From the NCBI GenBank assembly GCA_900155495.1, contig FTLJ01000758.1, forward strand, positions 1 to 64,000: a stretch of DNA of 64,000 bases, written 5' to 3'. Source of the DNA: Porogramme epimiltina (taxonomy: Eukaryota > Basidiomycota > Agaricomycetes > Polyporales > Polyporaceae). The first letter of the stretch is position 1. Every line of letters starts with the position of its first letter. Below, in pieces: positions 23,496 to 34,100 of the stretch. The translations under genes were made by a program, and so were the position numbers. The notes beneath the pieces were generated by a model. That model worked only from the letters and a program-made list of their open reading frames with translations. It did not search any database and was not told the origin of the DNA.

Positions 23496-24450
23496 CTACC
23501 TCCTGCGTGATTTAGCCTTCTGTGAGCGGCGTAATGCCCTCCATCCCAGTGTCCAGAATGCCGCCGCAACACCAAAGGGCGGGAACAGCCAGGCCGCTCT
23601 CCACGACCAGCTCACTTCCTTCTTGAGTCGTTGCACAAGCTGTTCGACCTGACGCTCTAGGTCTTGCGGCGAGCCCGAGTTGTCTAGGACAATATCTGCG
23701 TACTGGATCTTCTCGGCGATTGGTAACTGGGCATTCAGTCGGGCAGATGCATCTTCGCGGGACGAACTGTCGCGTTTCATGAGCCGCTGCAGTTGAATCT
23801 CTGCGGAGCTGCCAGAGGAGAAGGTTGAGCGGACCAGAACCCGGCTGAGCGGGAGCAGATGCACGCACCAGTAGACCACAACAATCCTGCCGACCCACTT
23901 CCACAGCCCGCCCTCGATGAGCAGCGGCACGTCGAGCACGCACATCCGCTCTCCCCGCCACCAATGCCTCAGCACGGCCCAGAACATCGCGCGGCGCACG
24001 GCGGGGTGCACGATCGCGTTCAACGTCTTGCGCTTCGCCTCGTCCGCGAACACGATGCGCCCGAGCGCGGGACGGTCCAGCGCGCCGTCGGGCGTGAGCA
24101 CGCCCGCCCCGAACGCGCGCACGATGGCGGCGAGGGCGGGCGTGCCCGGCTCGACGACTGCGCGCGCGAGCACGTCCGCGTCGATGATCGGCACGCCGTG
24201 TGCGCGGAAGAGGGTGGAGACGGTCGACTTGCCCGTGGCGATTCCGCCCGTGAGGCCGACGACTGTGGCGTAGGCCGTCAATGAGCGTGGCGGACGGTGG
24301 TGGGGAACGTGGAGAGTTCGGGGGTATGCGGGAAGAGTGCAGTGGGGCCACGCAGGGCAGTGGGCATGGTCGTACGTTGGGCGTAAGTATGGGCAGGACC
24401 GTCAATGTTTGATGACGTATTATGTGGGCCCGCGGAGACGCACCTAGCAT
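23496..24450 (-). CDS. CAB5: Dephospho-CoA kinase, membrane-anchored
   Basis: Complement join 23496-23808, 23869-24262, 24444-24450; 237 aa. It phosphorylates the 3'-hydroxyl of dephospho-CoA, the last step of coenzyme A synthesis. The frame that contains the P-loop has no ATG after its upstream stop. A 7-nt first coding exon (ATGCTAG at 24444-24450) with a GTGCGT donor and a CCACAG acceptor gives MLVVGLTGGIATGKST, exactly the family start. Other motifs: IIDADVLAR, VLDVPLLIEGGLWKW, and QLQRLMKRD after a 60-nt in-frame intron. The C-terminus has a hydrophobic segment (about 208-226, AWLFPPFGVAAAFWTLGW) followed by RRSQKAKSRRR, a tail-anchor-like end consistent with association to mitochondria, ER or lipid droplets. 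Confidence 0.92.
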
Positions 24451-24929
24451 TATGAGTGTAGAACCGAGATATTGACTTGTGGGGTAGATGTTGCTGGCTC
24501 GAAAAGAGTCGCAGAGGTGGATGAGGGTGCGCAGGGGGGAGTAGAGCGGCCTATGAATGTGCTGCAGGCATGCACATGGCCATGAAGGTGGCGGTTTGTG
24601 ACGGAGCGACGTTGGTCTTCTCCTCGCGCGCTGCCCGCGTGCATCATCGGTTTGCTCAACATCCGTCCGCGTGTAGACTTCCTCGTGCATCATGTCGTTC
24701 ATATTGAACAAACTGTCGTAAGACCCTATTCTAGACTATCCGTATATCACCACATTACATCGGCGCACGTTAATGCGGTGGGGTATGTCATTAGGCTCTA
24801 TAGTATGCGATTCGCGAACTCCTCCGGGCCAGCATAGTGACAGATGGGAGAGCGTTGTCAAAAAAGTAATCATACAGTGTAAACCATGTCCATGTGATGC
24901 ATGCAATAGGGAAAGAGAGCAAGCGAGCG
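24451..24929. other. Intergenic region between two minus-strand genes
   Basis: This 479-bp stretch holds the promoter of the CoA kinase and the 3' region of the EH-domain gene. No other feature is visible. Confidence 0.5.
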
Positions 24930-26639
24930 TTATCGTAGTATCGGCCTTGAGGCTTGTATAGGCGTAGGCTGGCGAAGCTGAACGCGATGCGGGACGTTTT
25001 TGTGCGCATGCGCCTTCCGTAACTCTTCGTCGATCCGCCACATACCCTTCACGAACCCGTCGCGGTCCAATGACCCCGTGCCGACCGGGTCACATTCCAT
25101 CCTGCATGCACGGGGCTGTTTAGCGATGCCGTATAACGGACGCGCAAGTACCTGAGCTACTCACCATATGACACGCAGCGTCGCGTTCTCTAACCTCGAC
25201 AACTTCCAAATAGCCTTGACAATCTCTGCATCTAACCGGTCTTCCGGGCCCGCTTCCTCTGCAACTGTCTCCGTCAGCGTTCTGCCGCTGGACGGCGCAG
25301 CGCTCGCAGTTTCGGGATTGGTGATCAAGTCCACCGAAAGTCCGCGCCAACCCGCTGCCTGGCGCGATTTACGACTTGGTGGCGGAGATTTGGCGACGAC
25401 GGCTTGGCGCGCGGCGGTGACATTCGCGAAGAATACTAGTTCGTACCGCGTCCGCGCTGCGGGAGGGACGGGGGTTGGTCGCGTGAGCTGCGCTAATTTG
25501 GGTTTGGGCGTGGTGGTACTGCGAGTGCTAACGCTCGTACGAGACGTCGCCGTGCTCAGAATTGAAGAGCGGTCCGAATTGGATCCTGAGGGGGTAGACG
25601 TCGATGCAAGAGAATTGCGAGAAGAGGGAGGACGAGAACGCGGTGGAGGTGGAGGAGGGCCATCGCGCTTAGCAACTAATAATGGCGAATGGCGTGGAGA
25701 GGTGGGAGCAGATGACGGTGGCTTTGAAGGTCTCTGCGGGAGCTTGGGAGGCTCTGGTGCAAGCTTGGATGCATATACTTCCCAGTCGTGCGAGACGGAG
25801 GAGACGGAAGGGCTCACGGCAGATGTCATGGAGAGGTTCTCAAAGGATTCATCCAGGCTGATGGCATCCTGTTCGATGCTCGCGCGATCGTGTTCAAAAT
25901 CGTCGTGGTCACCGGGGTAGCTGGCTATGTGATTAGAGAATGTACTTGGAGTTCCCGGCGTCGTGGGATCCGTTCCGCCGTCAGAAGAGAGAGATACGGA
26001 GTGGAAGGATGAAATGGAGGAGGCTTGAGCATGGCGCGAGTTGAGTCCAAGTTTGGATAAAGGTGGATATGTGTGGTCAACGGTCAAGGAATCAGAGGAC
26101 GACCTAGTCGTGGGGAGAGGCGGAGGCGGCGGCTTGGGACTGCGAGAAAGTGACGTAGTGGAAGAGTTGGATGCAGAGGCAGATTTGAGGGAGGAATAAG
26201 ACGGTTTGCGAGGAGGTAATGGTGGTGCTGCAGCCGCGCGATTCTTAGGTGGGGAGTCCAAGTTGATGAGTGGGGGTGGTGGTTTCCTAACCACCGAGTC
26301 GGAGACATGTCTGGGAGAAGGCTTGGGGGCGAGCGGAGGGGGTTTTCGTGCAACAGGCGGTCTCTGGCGAGGGACATACGGAAGTGGCCCATCGTCGACC
26401 ACCCAGTCTTTGAGATCGATGAGCGACGTTTTCCTCCCCAAGATTGGAGGAGAGGGAGAAGGAGAGGGAGGGACAGCCCTGATTTGGGTGGAGGGAAGGA
26501 TGGGGGTTAATGTGGTGGCCATCGGAGAGATGGGTGTCTCCAGGAGGTCCGGTGGGGGCCGAGAGGGTACGACAGTTGCGTTGGAAACTTGCATGGCCTC
26601 AAACGCATGCACCCTCGCCTTGACTGCAGACGAGGCCAT
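24930..26639 (-). CDS. EH-domain protein, Irs4/Tax4-like
   Basis: Complement join 24930-25101, 25165-26639; 548 aa. Residues 1 to about 420 are disordered, with many Pro-rich (PPPPPL-type) and Ser-rich runs that could bind SH3 domains. The C-terminal ~110 residues form one EH domain: RLDAEIVKAIWKLSRLENA, then an EF-hand-like loop DPVGTGSLDRDGF and VKGMWRIDEELRKA. A single C-terminal EH domain after a long disordered region is the layout of yeast Irs4/Tax4, which activate the phosphoinositide phosphatase Inp51 and act in autophagy and rDNA silencing; the function here is by family analogy. I use the ATG at 26639 (MASSAVKARVHAFEAM). An upstream in-frame start at 26726 would add 29 Arg-rich residues. 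Confidence 0.8.
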
Positions 26640-26922
26640 GCTGGATGACAGACCGGAGGGAGTGCAGCAACGGACGGAGGGTGCGAGGCGGGGTCGTCGG
26701 TGTAGCGAGCGGAGGAGACGCGGCAAACGCCGGCCCTGGGCGTCGTGCCTTCCGGGCGGCTACCACACTTGTCGCGGTCACTTCGGACGCGGCACCGGCG
26801 GGTCAGAGTGGGTCAGTGCACTGACGAGATGGAGCATATCCCAGACGCCGTCAGCGGCGGCAAACCCGTCTCTCTCTCCCTCCATCATTACCCCCCGACG
26901 CGCTCAGAGAGGTTCTGACTCT
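26640..26922. promoter_or_regulatory. Divergent promoter between EH-domain gene and IML2
   Basis: A 283-bp head-to-head spacer. No specific element is recognised. Confidence 0.45.
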
Positions 26923-29732
26923 ATGGCAGCTACTCCGACCACCGACGCTCAGCTTCGTGCAGCCACCGTCGGTTTCGACCACCTGTTCGCCAATGACCTC
27001 GAGAAAGCGCGCGAGACCTTTGCTAATGGAGATTCGCCCTTCCACCTCTTGGGCCACGGTGTTTGTGCGTTCCTCGAAGCCGCACTCGGAATGGAGGTAA
27101 GCAGCCTTCTTGACTCCGATTCATCTCACCCCTCATCCGTAATCTCCGTAGGCAGGCCTGATGGCCGAGGCCTCACGTCTCCTGGCCCTCTCAGAGGCAG
27201 GCTCGAAGAAGGAGCTGAAGCTCGCCAAGTCGGCTTCTCAGTCAACGCAGTTTCCCCCAGGAACCGAGTGGGAGCTATTGCACTCAGACGCCGTCATCCT
27301 CCTTGGCCTCACCCACGCTCTCAGGTGGGTCCATGTGGATTGTTTGACCCTACATGCACCCTCACACACCCCTGCCCACTAGCGAGTCGTACATGGGCTA
27401 TATCCAGTGCCTATATGCTATGAATAGGCTAGTGCCTATCGCTATCGCCGCCTCGTTCCTTCGCTGAGACTTCTCCGACAGCGCGCACTCCAAGTTCTCC
27501 AAGTACGCACGCTAGCTTCTGTCCTTCTGTCGGTAGCCGATGGAGTTTGACCGTGTTTTTCCCAGATTGTACAAGACTGTTTATCCTAATGGGCTCGACG
27601 ATTACGCCACGCCCGCCGCTTCTGCGCCCAATTCTAGGGCACCCAGCATTCGGTCTGAGGCGTCCGGTTCTTCTGCCCCTAAACCAGCGAAGTCCTCCGG
27701 CTTTTTCAGCCGATTCACCGGGTCGTCCTTGACTGTCCCGACTACTCCCCAAGCACCCATAGTTGCTCCGGAGGGCTCGGTCGACGAGCTGATCTTGTCA
27801 GGGACAGCGTTCGGTACGCGATGCGTTCCCTATCCAGCTCCCCGCCGCTGACATATGTTCCAGGGTTTGGGTAAGTCCCACATGGGCCCAAGGTTACGGA
27901 GCCTATCTATCGCTGACCATCGTTCTTGGCAGACTGTTCAACCTCGTGTTTTCCTTGCTCCCTGCCAAGGTTCGGTGAGCACAAATGTTCCCACATATTA
28001 TTAAACCTCGACCTGATGAGAGTACCTAGCGGTGTTGTCGGTTTCTTTGGATTCAACCATGACAGGAAGATGGCCCTCCGTGCACTGGCTGTATCAGCCG
28101 CTAAAACAGACGTACACGCTGTCTTCGCAGGGTAGGTCCACCTATACTATTCGCCCCTTCGAGACAGACGTCTTACTGCCATAACAGCTTATCTCTCATG
28201 ACGTACCACGGTGTTGTACTGCTCATGGCTGGGTATCAGGCAGACGAAGACCACATTCTCAGGCAATACCGGGCCATTGTTGACAAGTATGTCGTACATT
28301 GCCTGTCAGAAGACCATCGATTGACGTTCACTCCCAGGCTCGAGTCCAGATATCCCACAGGCTCTCTCTGGATCTTAAATCGGGTAAGCACGCTCTTCAT
28401 TTCCCCTTGCTTCATCGAGAGACTGGTGCCCAACGATCGTAAAAATAGGCAAAAATCCTCCGCATGTCATACGACCCAGATGGCGCTATTAAGGTTCTCC
28501 AGGACGGCCTCTCACCGGACATGCCACACACGTTCGCCCAGGCCGACGGTCTGGTAAGTTCAATAGCGATGCCTATCGGTGTCTTGAAGTGCGCTTGGCG
28601 GTGTACTAATGTTGGTGTATGCCACAGCTTATCTTCGAGCTTGCGTGGACGCTGCTTTCGCAACGCCGATACCAAGAGTCTGCCGATGCATTCCTCCGTG
28701 TCACTGAAGTCAATAGCTGGTATGTTTGGGTTCGCGTTGACCGTGGGTTTCTGACATTGAAGATCTCCCCTCTGTAGGAGCCACGCGACCTATTATTTTA
28801 TCGCGGCTGGGTGCTACATCTCCTTGAAGAACTATGAGAAAGCTCAAGAACTTCTTGACAAGATCCCTGACCTCATCGAAAAGAGGAAAATCGGCGGGAA
28901 GGACTTGCCGACAGAGGTCTTCATCAAGAAGAAGCGTACGTGACGTTGACTATCATCGCGTACCTGGTCATCTGAGGACAGAATTGCAGTGGCATTTTAC
29001 AAGGAGAAGCAAATGGCTATGACTGGGTCTGAGGATGGGTTTGCTCGTGCTGCCTCGATCAGTCCAGCTGAAGGTGCGTACATTGTAACAAACCATGCTG
29101 AAATCTGCTGAGTCACATACCTCTCAGAACTCGCCATCTGTAAGTACATTTTTTTATCGTTATCGTTTGGGCACGACTAATGATGACCCATTGCCTTAGT
29201 TTGGAATACACATGCTCGCATTACGAAGGATACCGCGATAGCTCACATACAGGAGTGGTCCACTTGCCTCCAAACCCCTGTCCAGTTCCGCAGCGACTTT
29301 ATCAAGGTGGCCTCATCCGACGACACCTCACCAGCAAGTCCTCCTACACAGAACCACGACACCGCCGACGAGCTCGCGATCCGCGCACTCCTGCTCGGAA
29401 TTGTCCACCGCACCGCGGGAGACCTCGCCGCCTCTCGTGCCTTCCTCCAGGACGCGGCCGCGCGCCAACCTGCAATCCGTGTCAGCACGTGGGTCGGCGG
29501 CGTCGCATGGTTCGAGCTGGCCGTGCTCGACCTGAAGATGCAGCAGGCGGCGGGCGCAGATGCGGACATTGATGCATGGACGCCCGTGCTCAAGGGGGCT
29601 ATTGAGAAGCTCGACAAGGCTCTTGGACTTGCGACGCAGCAAGTCGATCTGTCGAGTCGCCTCGACAGCCGGATCGCTATGCTGAAGGACGAGATTACGC
29701 TCAAGCGAGAGATGCTAGGGATCGTGGCCTGA
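26923..29732 (+). CDS. IML2: IML2/TTC39 family protein (outer mitochondrial membrane / inclusion-body clearance)
   Basis: Sixteen exons: 26923-27096, 27152-27324, 27383-27427, 27482-27502, 27566-27813, 27864-27870, 27933-27974, 28030-28131, 28188-28286, 28338-28383, 28449-28553, 28628-28719, 28778-28935, 28990-29073, 29128-29139, 29200-29732; 646 aa. Conserved stretches of the family are recovered across junctions: [85 protein letters not shown]39/Iml2 proteins have helical TPR-like repeats; yeast Iml2 helps clear inclusion bodies with lipid droplets. The exon pattern is extreme, with micro-exons of 21, 7 and 12 nt, and intron 3 starts with GC. The 27814-27863 and 27871-27932 introns flank the 7-nt exon (GGTTTGG). 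Confidence in the family is high; the exact function in this fungus is unknown. Confidence 0.9.
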
Positions 29733-30289
29733 GATTTAGTGCTCGCTCAGAGGGAACGAGTTTTGATTTTTGCCTTACTGCGTGGCGGGGATTGCTTCCG
29801 GATAGGACATATCCATAGTTAGGTATGTAGCTCATGGACGATGGGATTCTAGAATTACGATATCTTCACATAATGATATGGACGACTTGGCTATATTTCT
29901 CGCAGACACATCCCTCACGGTCTCATACTCGCCGAGGTGAATGCAGGTCATAGCTATAACAGAAAATCGAATGTACAGACACAGGGTGCCAATATAGAGA
30001 ACGCTGTCGCTATTGAAAGGATGAACGCTACATCGCCGGGTTTGATGGACTATATTGTGTCGACCAAGATATCTAGGATTGTACATTCACATTTGCAAGT
30101 GAGAGGATTATGAGACACATCGAAACTATGATGCAATGTTGACTACGCAGAAGAGCCAGCGTCGGTACAATCCATCCAAGGCGCATTATCAGCGTATATA
30201 AAGCTAATTCCGACTGACTGAGTGATGAGCATCATACTATCCGTGGCATGCTCGAGAGAGCAGCAGTGCAACTATCCCTGACCGACGTT
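29733..30289. other. Convergent intergenic region
   Basis: A 557-bp, relatively AT-rich spacer between the IML2 and ATG9 stops. No gene or repeat is visible. Confidence 0.5.
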
Positions 30290-33200
30290 TCATATCGCAC
30301 GCGGTGGTCCTCGTCCCCTGCCCTTCACGTTTGCCCCCGCTCCATAGATTTGTGCAAGCAGCCCGAGCACGCCCCCATCCTCCAGCTCGCGCTCCTCGTC
30401 CTCCTCCTGCTGCGACTGCGCCACACCCGGGCGCGCCCGACGCCCGTCGACGTATGACTCGCCCAGTGTGCTCACGACGCCCCCGTCCACAGCGATGTCC
30501 TCGTCCTCGTCCTCGGGGATCGGCTCCGGGGGCGCCACGCTCCCCTGCGAGTCGCCGAGCACCGCCGTCTGCGCGATCGCGGGGGGGCCCATGTGCGACT
30601 GGAACATGACCGAGTCCGACGCGACGGGGCGGAGCTGCGCGGGGTGCAGGACGCTCCCTGTGCCGAGGCCGCCGCCGCGCCGCCGCATGACGCTCTGGCT
30701 CGCGCGGAGGGCGCGGTCGTAGTCCTGCCCGGGCGGGTGCAGCTGCACGGTGGACTCCATGTTCGCGTCCCCGGCCATGCCTATGGGCACAATAGGGCGG
30801 TGGTGGTGGAGGAAGCGGCGCCGGCCGAGGCCCATGGGGTGTGCGGAAGAGAGGTCGGCGATGCGGGAGAGGTAGAGTGAGCTGGTGGGGTCGGCGGGCG
30901 TCCAGTCTGGGTGTGCGGCCTTGAAGTTGAGGAAGGATTTCTCCATCTTCCCCTCCTTGGATTGCCAGTGCTCGTCGATGGCCTTTCCCGGAGCGCCGAA
31001 CTGTTGTTGTGAGAGTGTCAGCTGAGACGAGAAAGGGAGTGAGCGCCATGGATGAAAGCGTACCTTGACATTGCCGTGCCGCTGGAAATCGAACACTGCA
31101 AACGAGCATACGTACCCCAGCTCGTCAACGTGTACTGAGAATTCGCGGAAGAAGTCGACGATAGCGGGTGCGCACGGCGGGAGGGAGTACCAGAGCACAA
31201 ACGGCGTGAGGATGACCGACAGGAGTTCTTGTATGAATGTCATGACTTTCATCGCGAAAAGTTGCCCAAACTCTTCATGCACGTGCTTTGAGTGCAGCTC
31301 GCCCTTCCACTCGTCCGGCATGTAGTGCGTGTATTGAACGACCTCGGACATCAACAGTTCTGGGTCGAACACGTGGTTGTCCTCCGGGATCATGCCCCGT
31401 GCGACGGCAAGGATCGAACCGAAGACGGTGATATAGAAGAGGACGGTGCGGTGCGGGGTGATCTCGAAGTGCAAGAAGAGGTCCGGATCGACGACGGAAG
31501 CGAGGACCAAAACGGCAGCGAACGAGCCTGCAATGAAGGCCACGAACCTGCAGGAAGGAGATAAGTCAGCACAAAATTGCAACACCAACAACGCTGTGAT
31601 ATACCTCGCTACGATCGTCACTTTCTCGTTAGGGAATTGTCCGATGTACATGCTCGCAGTCTCGTACGACTCGTGAAGTCGACGTTTGAAGAGATGCGGC
31701 AGCTCATTGAACTCGCGGAACTTCCACTGGGCATATGGGGTATATGCCCGACCGCCGATATTTGACGGGTTCTTGTGGTACTCCTGTGCGACCCGATGAG
31801 AGTCATGTAACCTCTAGAAATGACGCTAGGAACTTACCTCGAAGTAACGGAAAAATGAATACATGAGCAAGTAAAGTACAATGAACGGCGCGAAAACTGC
31901 GTTCAGCATGCCCATGAATATAAGTCGTCGTTGGAGTCTATGGAGTGGGACGTCAATGGGAGGGCGTACGGCAGCGGTGAGCTTATCCGGATACGTACCC
32001 TTCGATCAGTACCGCACGATTCTTGCTCTTCAAAAAGACCTTCCGCACGCGACCGCTTTCATCAAAGAGGTATTCCATCAAGCAGAACCGCAGGTTCCAC
32101 TCCAATGCACGGGTAAGCAACCTGCCCTTGGTTTCCTCGCTTTGGCGCAAGAATGCGAAACGATTGAGGAATTGAGGGAGTGGCACGCGCAGGTCAAGCA
32201 GTTCCTTGTTGAACAATGCGATTAGGTAGTTCTCCTGCCGCATGATTCTGTTGGCGATGTCGTGTGCATCTAGCTTCGCCGTGACGGACTGATGTGCGGC
32301 CGAATTTGACGAGATGGCGGTGAGCGGGTTGTCTTCTCGAATAGCCCCTATCCGGCGCACGACCTCGGGCCACGATATTGTCTGAATATCTTGCTAGAAA
32401 CCCATTGGTGAGTGAAGTCTTCGGCGCATAGAGCAAAACTTACGTCGGGTATATGTAGGAGGTGAGTGTAGAAGCGGTACATGTCGACGAGTCGCATCAT
32501 ACTGAGAGCGTATGACACGAGCTGCCAAATGAAGAACGCAGAAAAGAGCATAAAGAACAGGAGCGTGAATCCGGAGAACCTAGACGAGATGTGCCATGAG
32601 TACACTGAACGGACTGCTGCATATAACCTGGGCGTGATGCCCGTGAAACGTTCCTGCGACCCCTCTCTAATGGACCCATAGTTATAAACTGCACGTACCT
32701 CGACACGCATCTCTTCACTACAACCTCATCTAGCCGTGTAATCTTGTCTGGTCGGATACGCGAATAGTCCACACATCCAAGCAAGAATGTTGAGAAGCTT
32801 ATTACGAACCCGACTGTGCTACGTGAAGCTATTAGTACATATGTAAAGAACCACAAGGTGAAGAGCACGGACAGGAGGTTAAGACCACGGGACAGCGCTA
32901 TGCTGTAGATGCCCTTCCCTTCGTAATAGTAATACGCTTCTTGTAGAAACGCGTCGAGATTGTATACGTTCACCCAATTCCATAAGGCTCGTTCGTGCGC
33001 GTCGAGGCCACGCATCTGTCTCGTTTGGGGTTCATGAAGCGGTTCGGACGGCGGTTCTGGGTCGGGATTGATTTCGGACGGACGAGGTGGTATTGATACA
33101 GGCGTGTCTGCAGATGACGTAGGGAGGATAGATTTGGGGGCGGTCTGTCTGCGGGACGAGTATAACGGCTGGGCGCGGTCTTGCCGTTCCTTCCCCTTGG

Positions 33201-33615
33201 TGCTCTTCGGACGGGGTGGCGAGGGCCGCCGCTGAGTAGGGGCTGAGGCTTCTACCATGAAGTCCGCTGGTACTTCATCGTCAGACGACTCCTCTCCGTC
33301 CTTGGGGTCTGCATGGCGGTTATTGGGGTTCGGGCGGAGGACGTTCATCTCGGAGGCGTCTGCGGCCCATGCGGTCTTACGCTTGCCATGCGACTTTGTC
33401 GTGGAGCGTAGGATAGACCCCCGAGATGGCTGGCCGGACTCGAGGTCGTGACTCTCCTCATCTTCCTCCTCGACGACGGACTGATTGGCCTGCATGTAGC
33501 CTTGATACGTGCGGCCCATGGGGTTGAGCATGTTGAGGAATGGACGAGAGCTAGCGCCACCTGGGAAGATGGACTGAGAGCCGTACATGGAGCGTGAGTT
33601 GGAGGAGTTCGCCAT
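30290..33615 (-). CDS. ATG9: Autophagy-related lipid scramblase Atg9
   Basis: Complement join 30290-31000, 31064-31547, 31605-31783, 31838-31937, 31999-32393, 32444-32579, 32699-33615; 973 aa. Atg9 is the multispanning membrane protein of autophagy vesicles; it scrambles lipids as the phagophore grows. N-terminal ~210 residues are disordered and acidic/Ser-rich. The conserved core follows, with membrane segments (FTLLFFMLFSAFFIWQLVSY, MLNAVFAPFIVLYLLMYS, FVAFIAGSFAAVLVLASVV, TVLFYITVFGSILAVARG) and hallmarks YTPYAQWKFREFNELPH, YPNEKV-like FPNEKVTIVARF and MTFIQELLSVILTPFVLW. The C-terminal ~230 residues are again disordered, with an acidic run. Intron 6 (31001-31063) is in frame without a stop and could be read through, but removing it restores the conserved order. 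Start codon: first ATG in frame. Confidence 0.95.
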
Positions 33616-34100
33616 GCTGCATGGCCAGAAAGACCCTTAAGACGGTTGCGAACAATGCAAGAGGAGAGGGACGCGGGAGGCTTGCGCGTCGCAGGGGGCT
33701 CAGTTTGGAGACGAGGGCGGGCGCGAGGCAGCGCTTCCGGGAGCGAGGATACGGGCGCTTCGTGATTCCGCGCCGCCGAGTCCGCGCGACGGCGGTAGGC
33801 GCCCGGAATGGGTGACAGGCACAGGCGAGAGCTGAGCGCATAATACTGCTATTGTGTGCTTCCGGGTATGTCCTTGTGTCGTGCCCACACTTCTCCTGTA
33901 CGACAGCAGGCCTCCCCTTCGATAGGTAGGAATGGGAATCCCGGCAGGAAAAGTCAGAGGCACTGACAGAGCAGATCTGTCGAAATGGGCGCCTGCCCGC
34001 AGCGAGCGGTGTTGGCGCATGATGTGCCTCAAGCCGTGCAAAGGACGCTCCCAGTCTTTCCACCTTCCGCTCCTCCACCTTCTAGCCTATACCCTACCCA
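33616..34100. promoter_or_regulatory. Divergent promoter region between ATG9 and arrestin-like gene
   Basis: A 485-bp head-to-head spacer; no recognised binding site or TATA box. Confidence 0.45.

Noticed and set aside
23512..24711. 399-codon minus-strand frame
   Set aside because: It is a frame-shifted shadow of dephospho-CoA kinase; the Arg/Ala-rich middle is the kinase read out of frame.
31001..31063. Reading through the in-frame sixth intron of ATG9
   Set aside because: Donor GTACGC and acceptor ACAACAG are good, and removal restores the conserved NVK-FGAPGKAIDEHW order.
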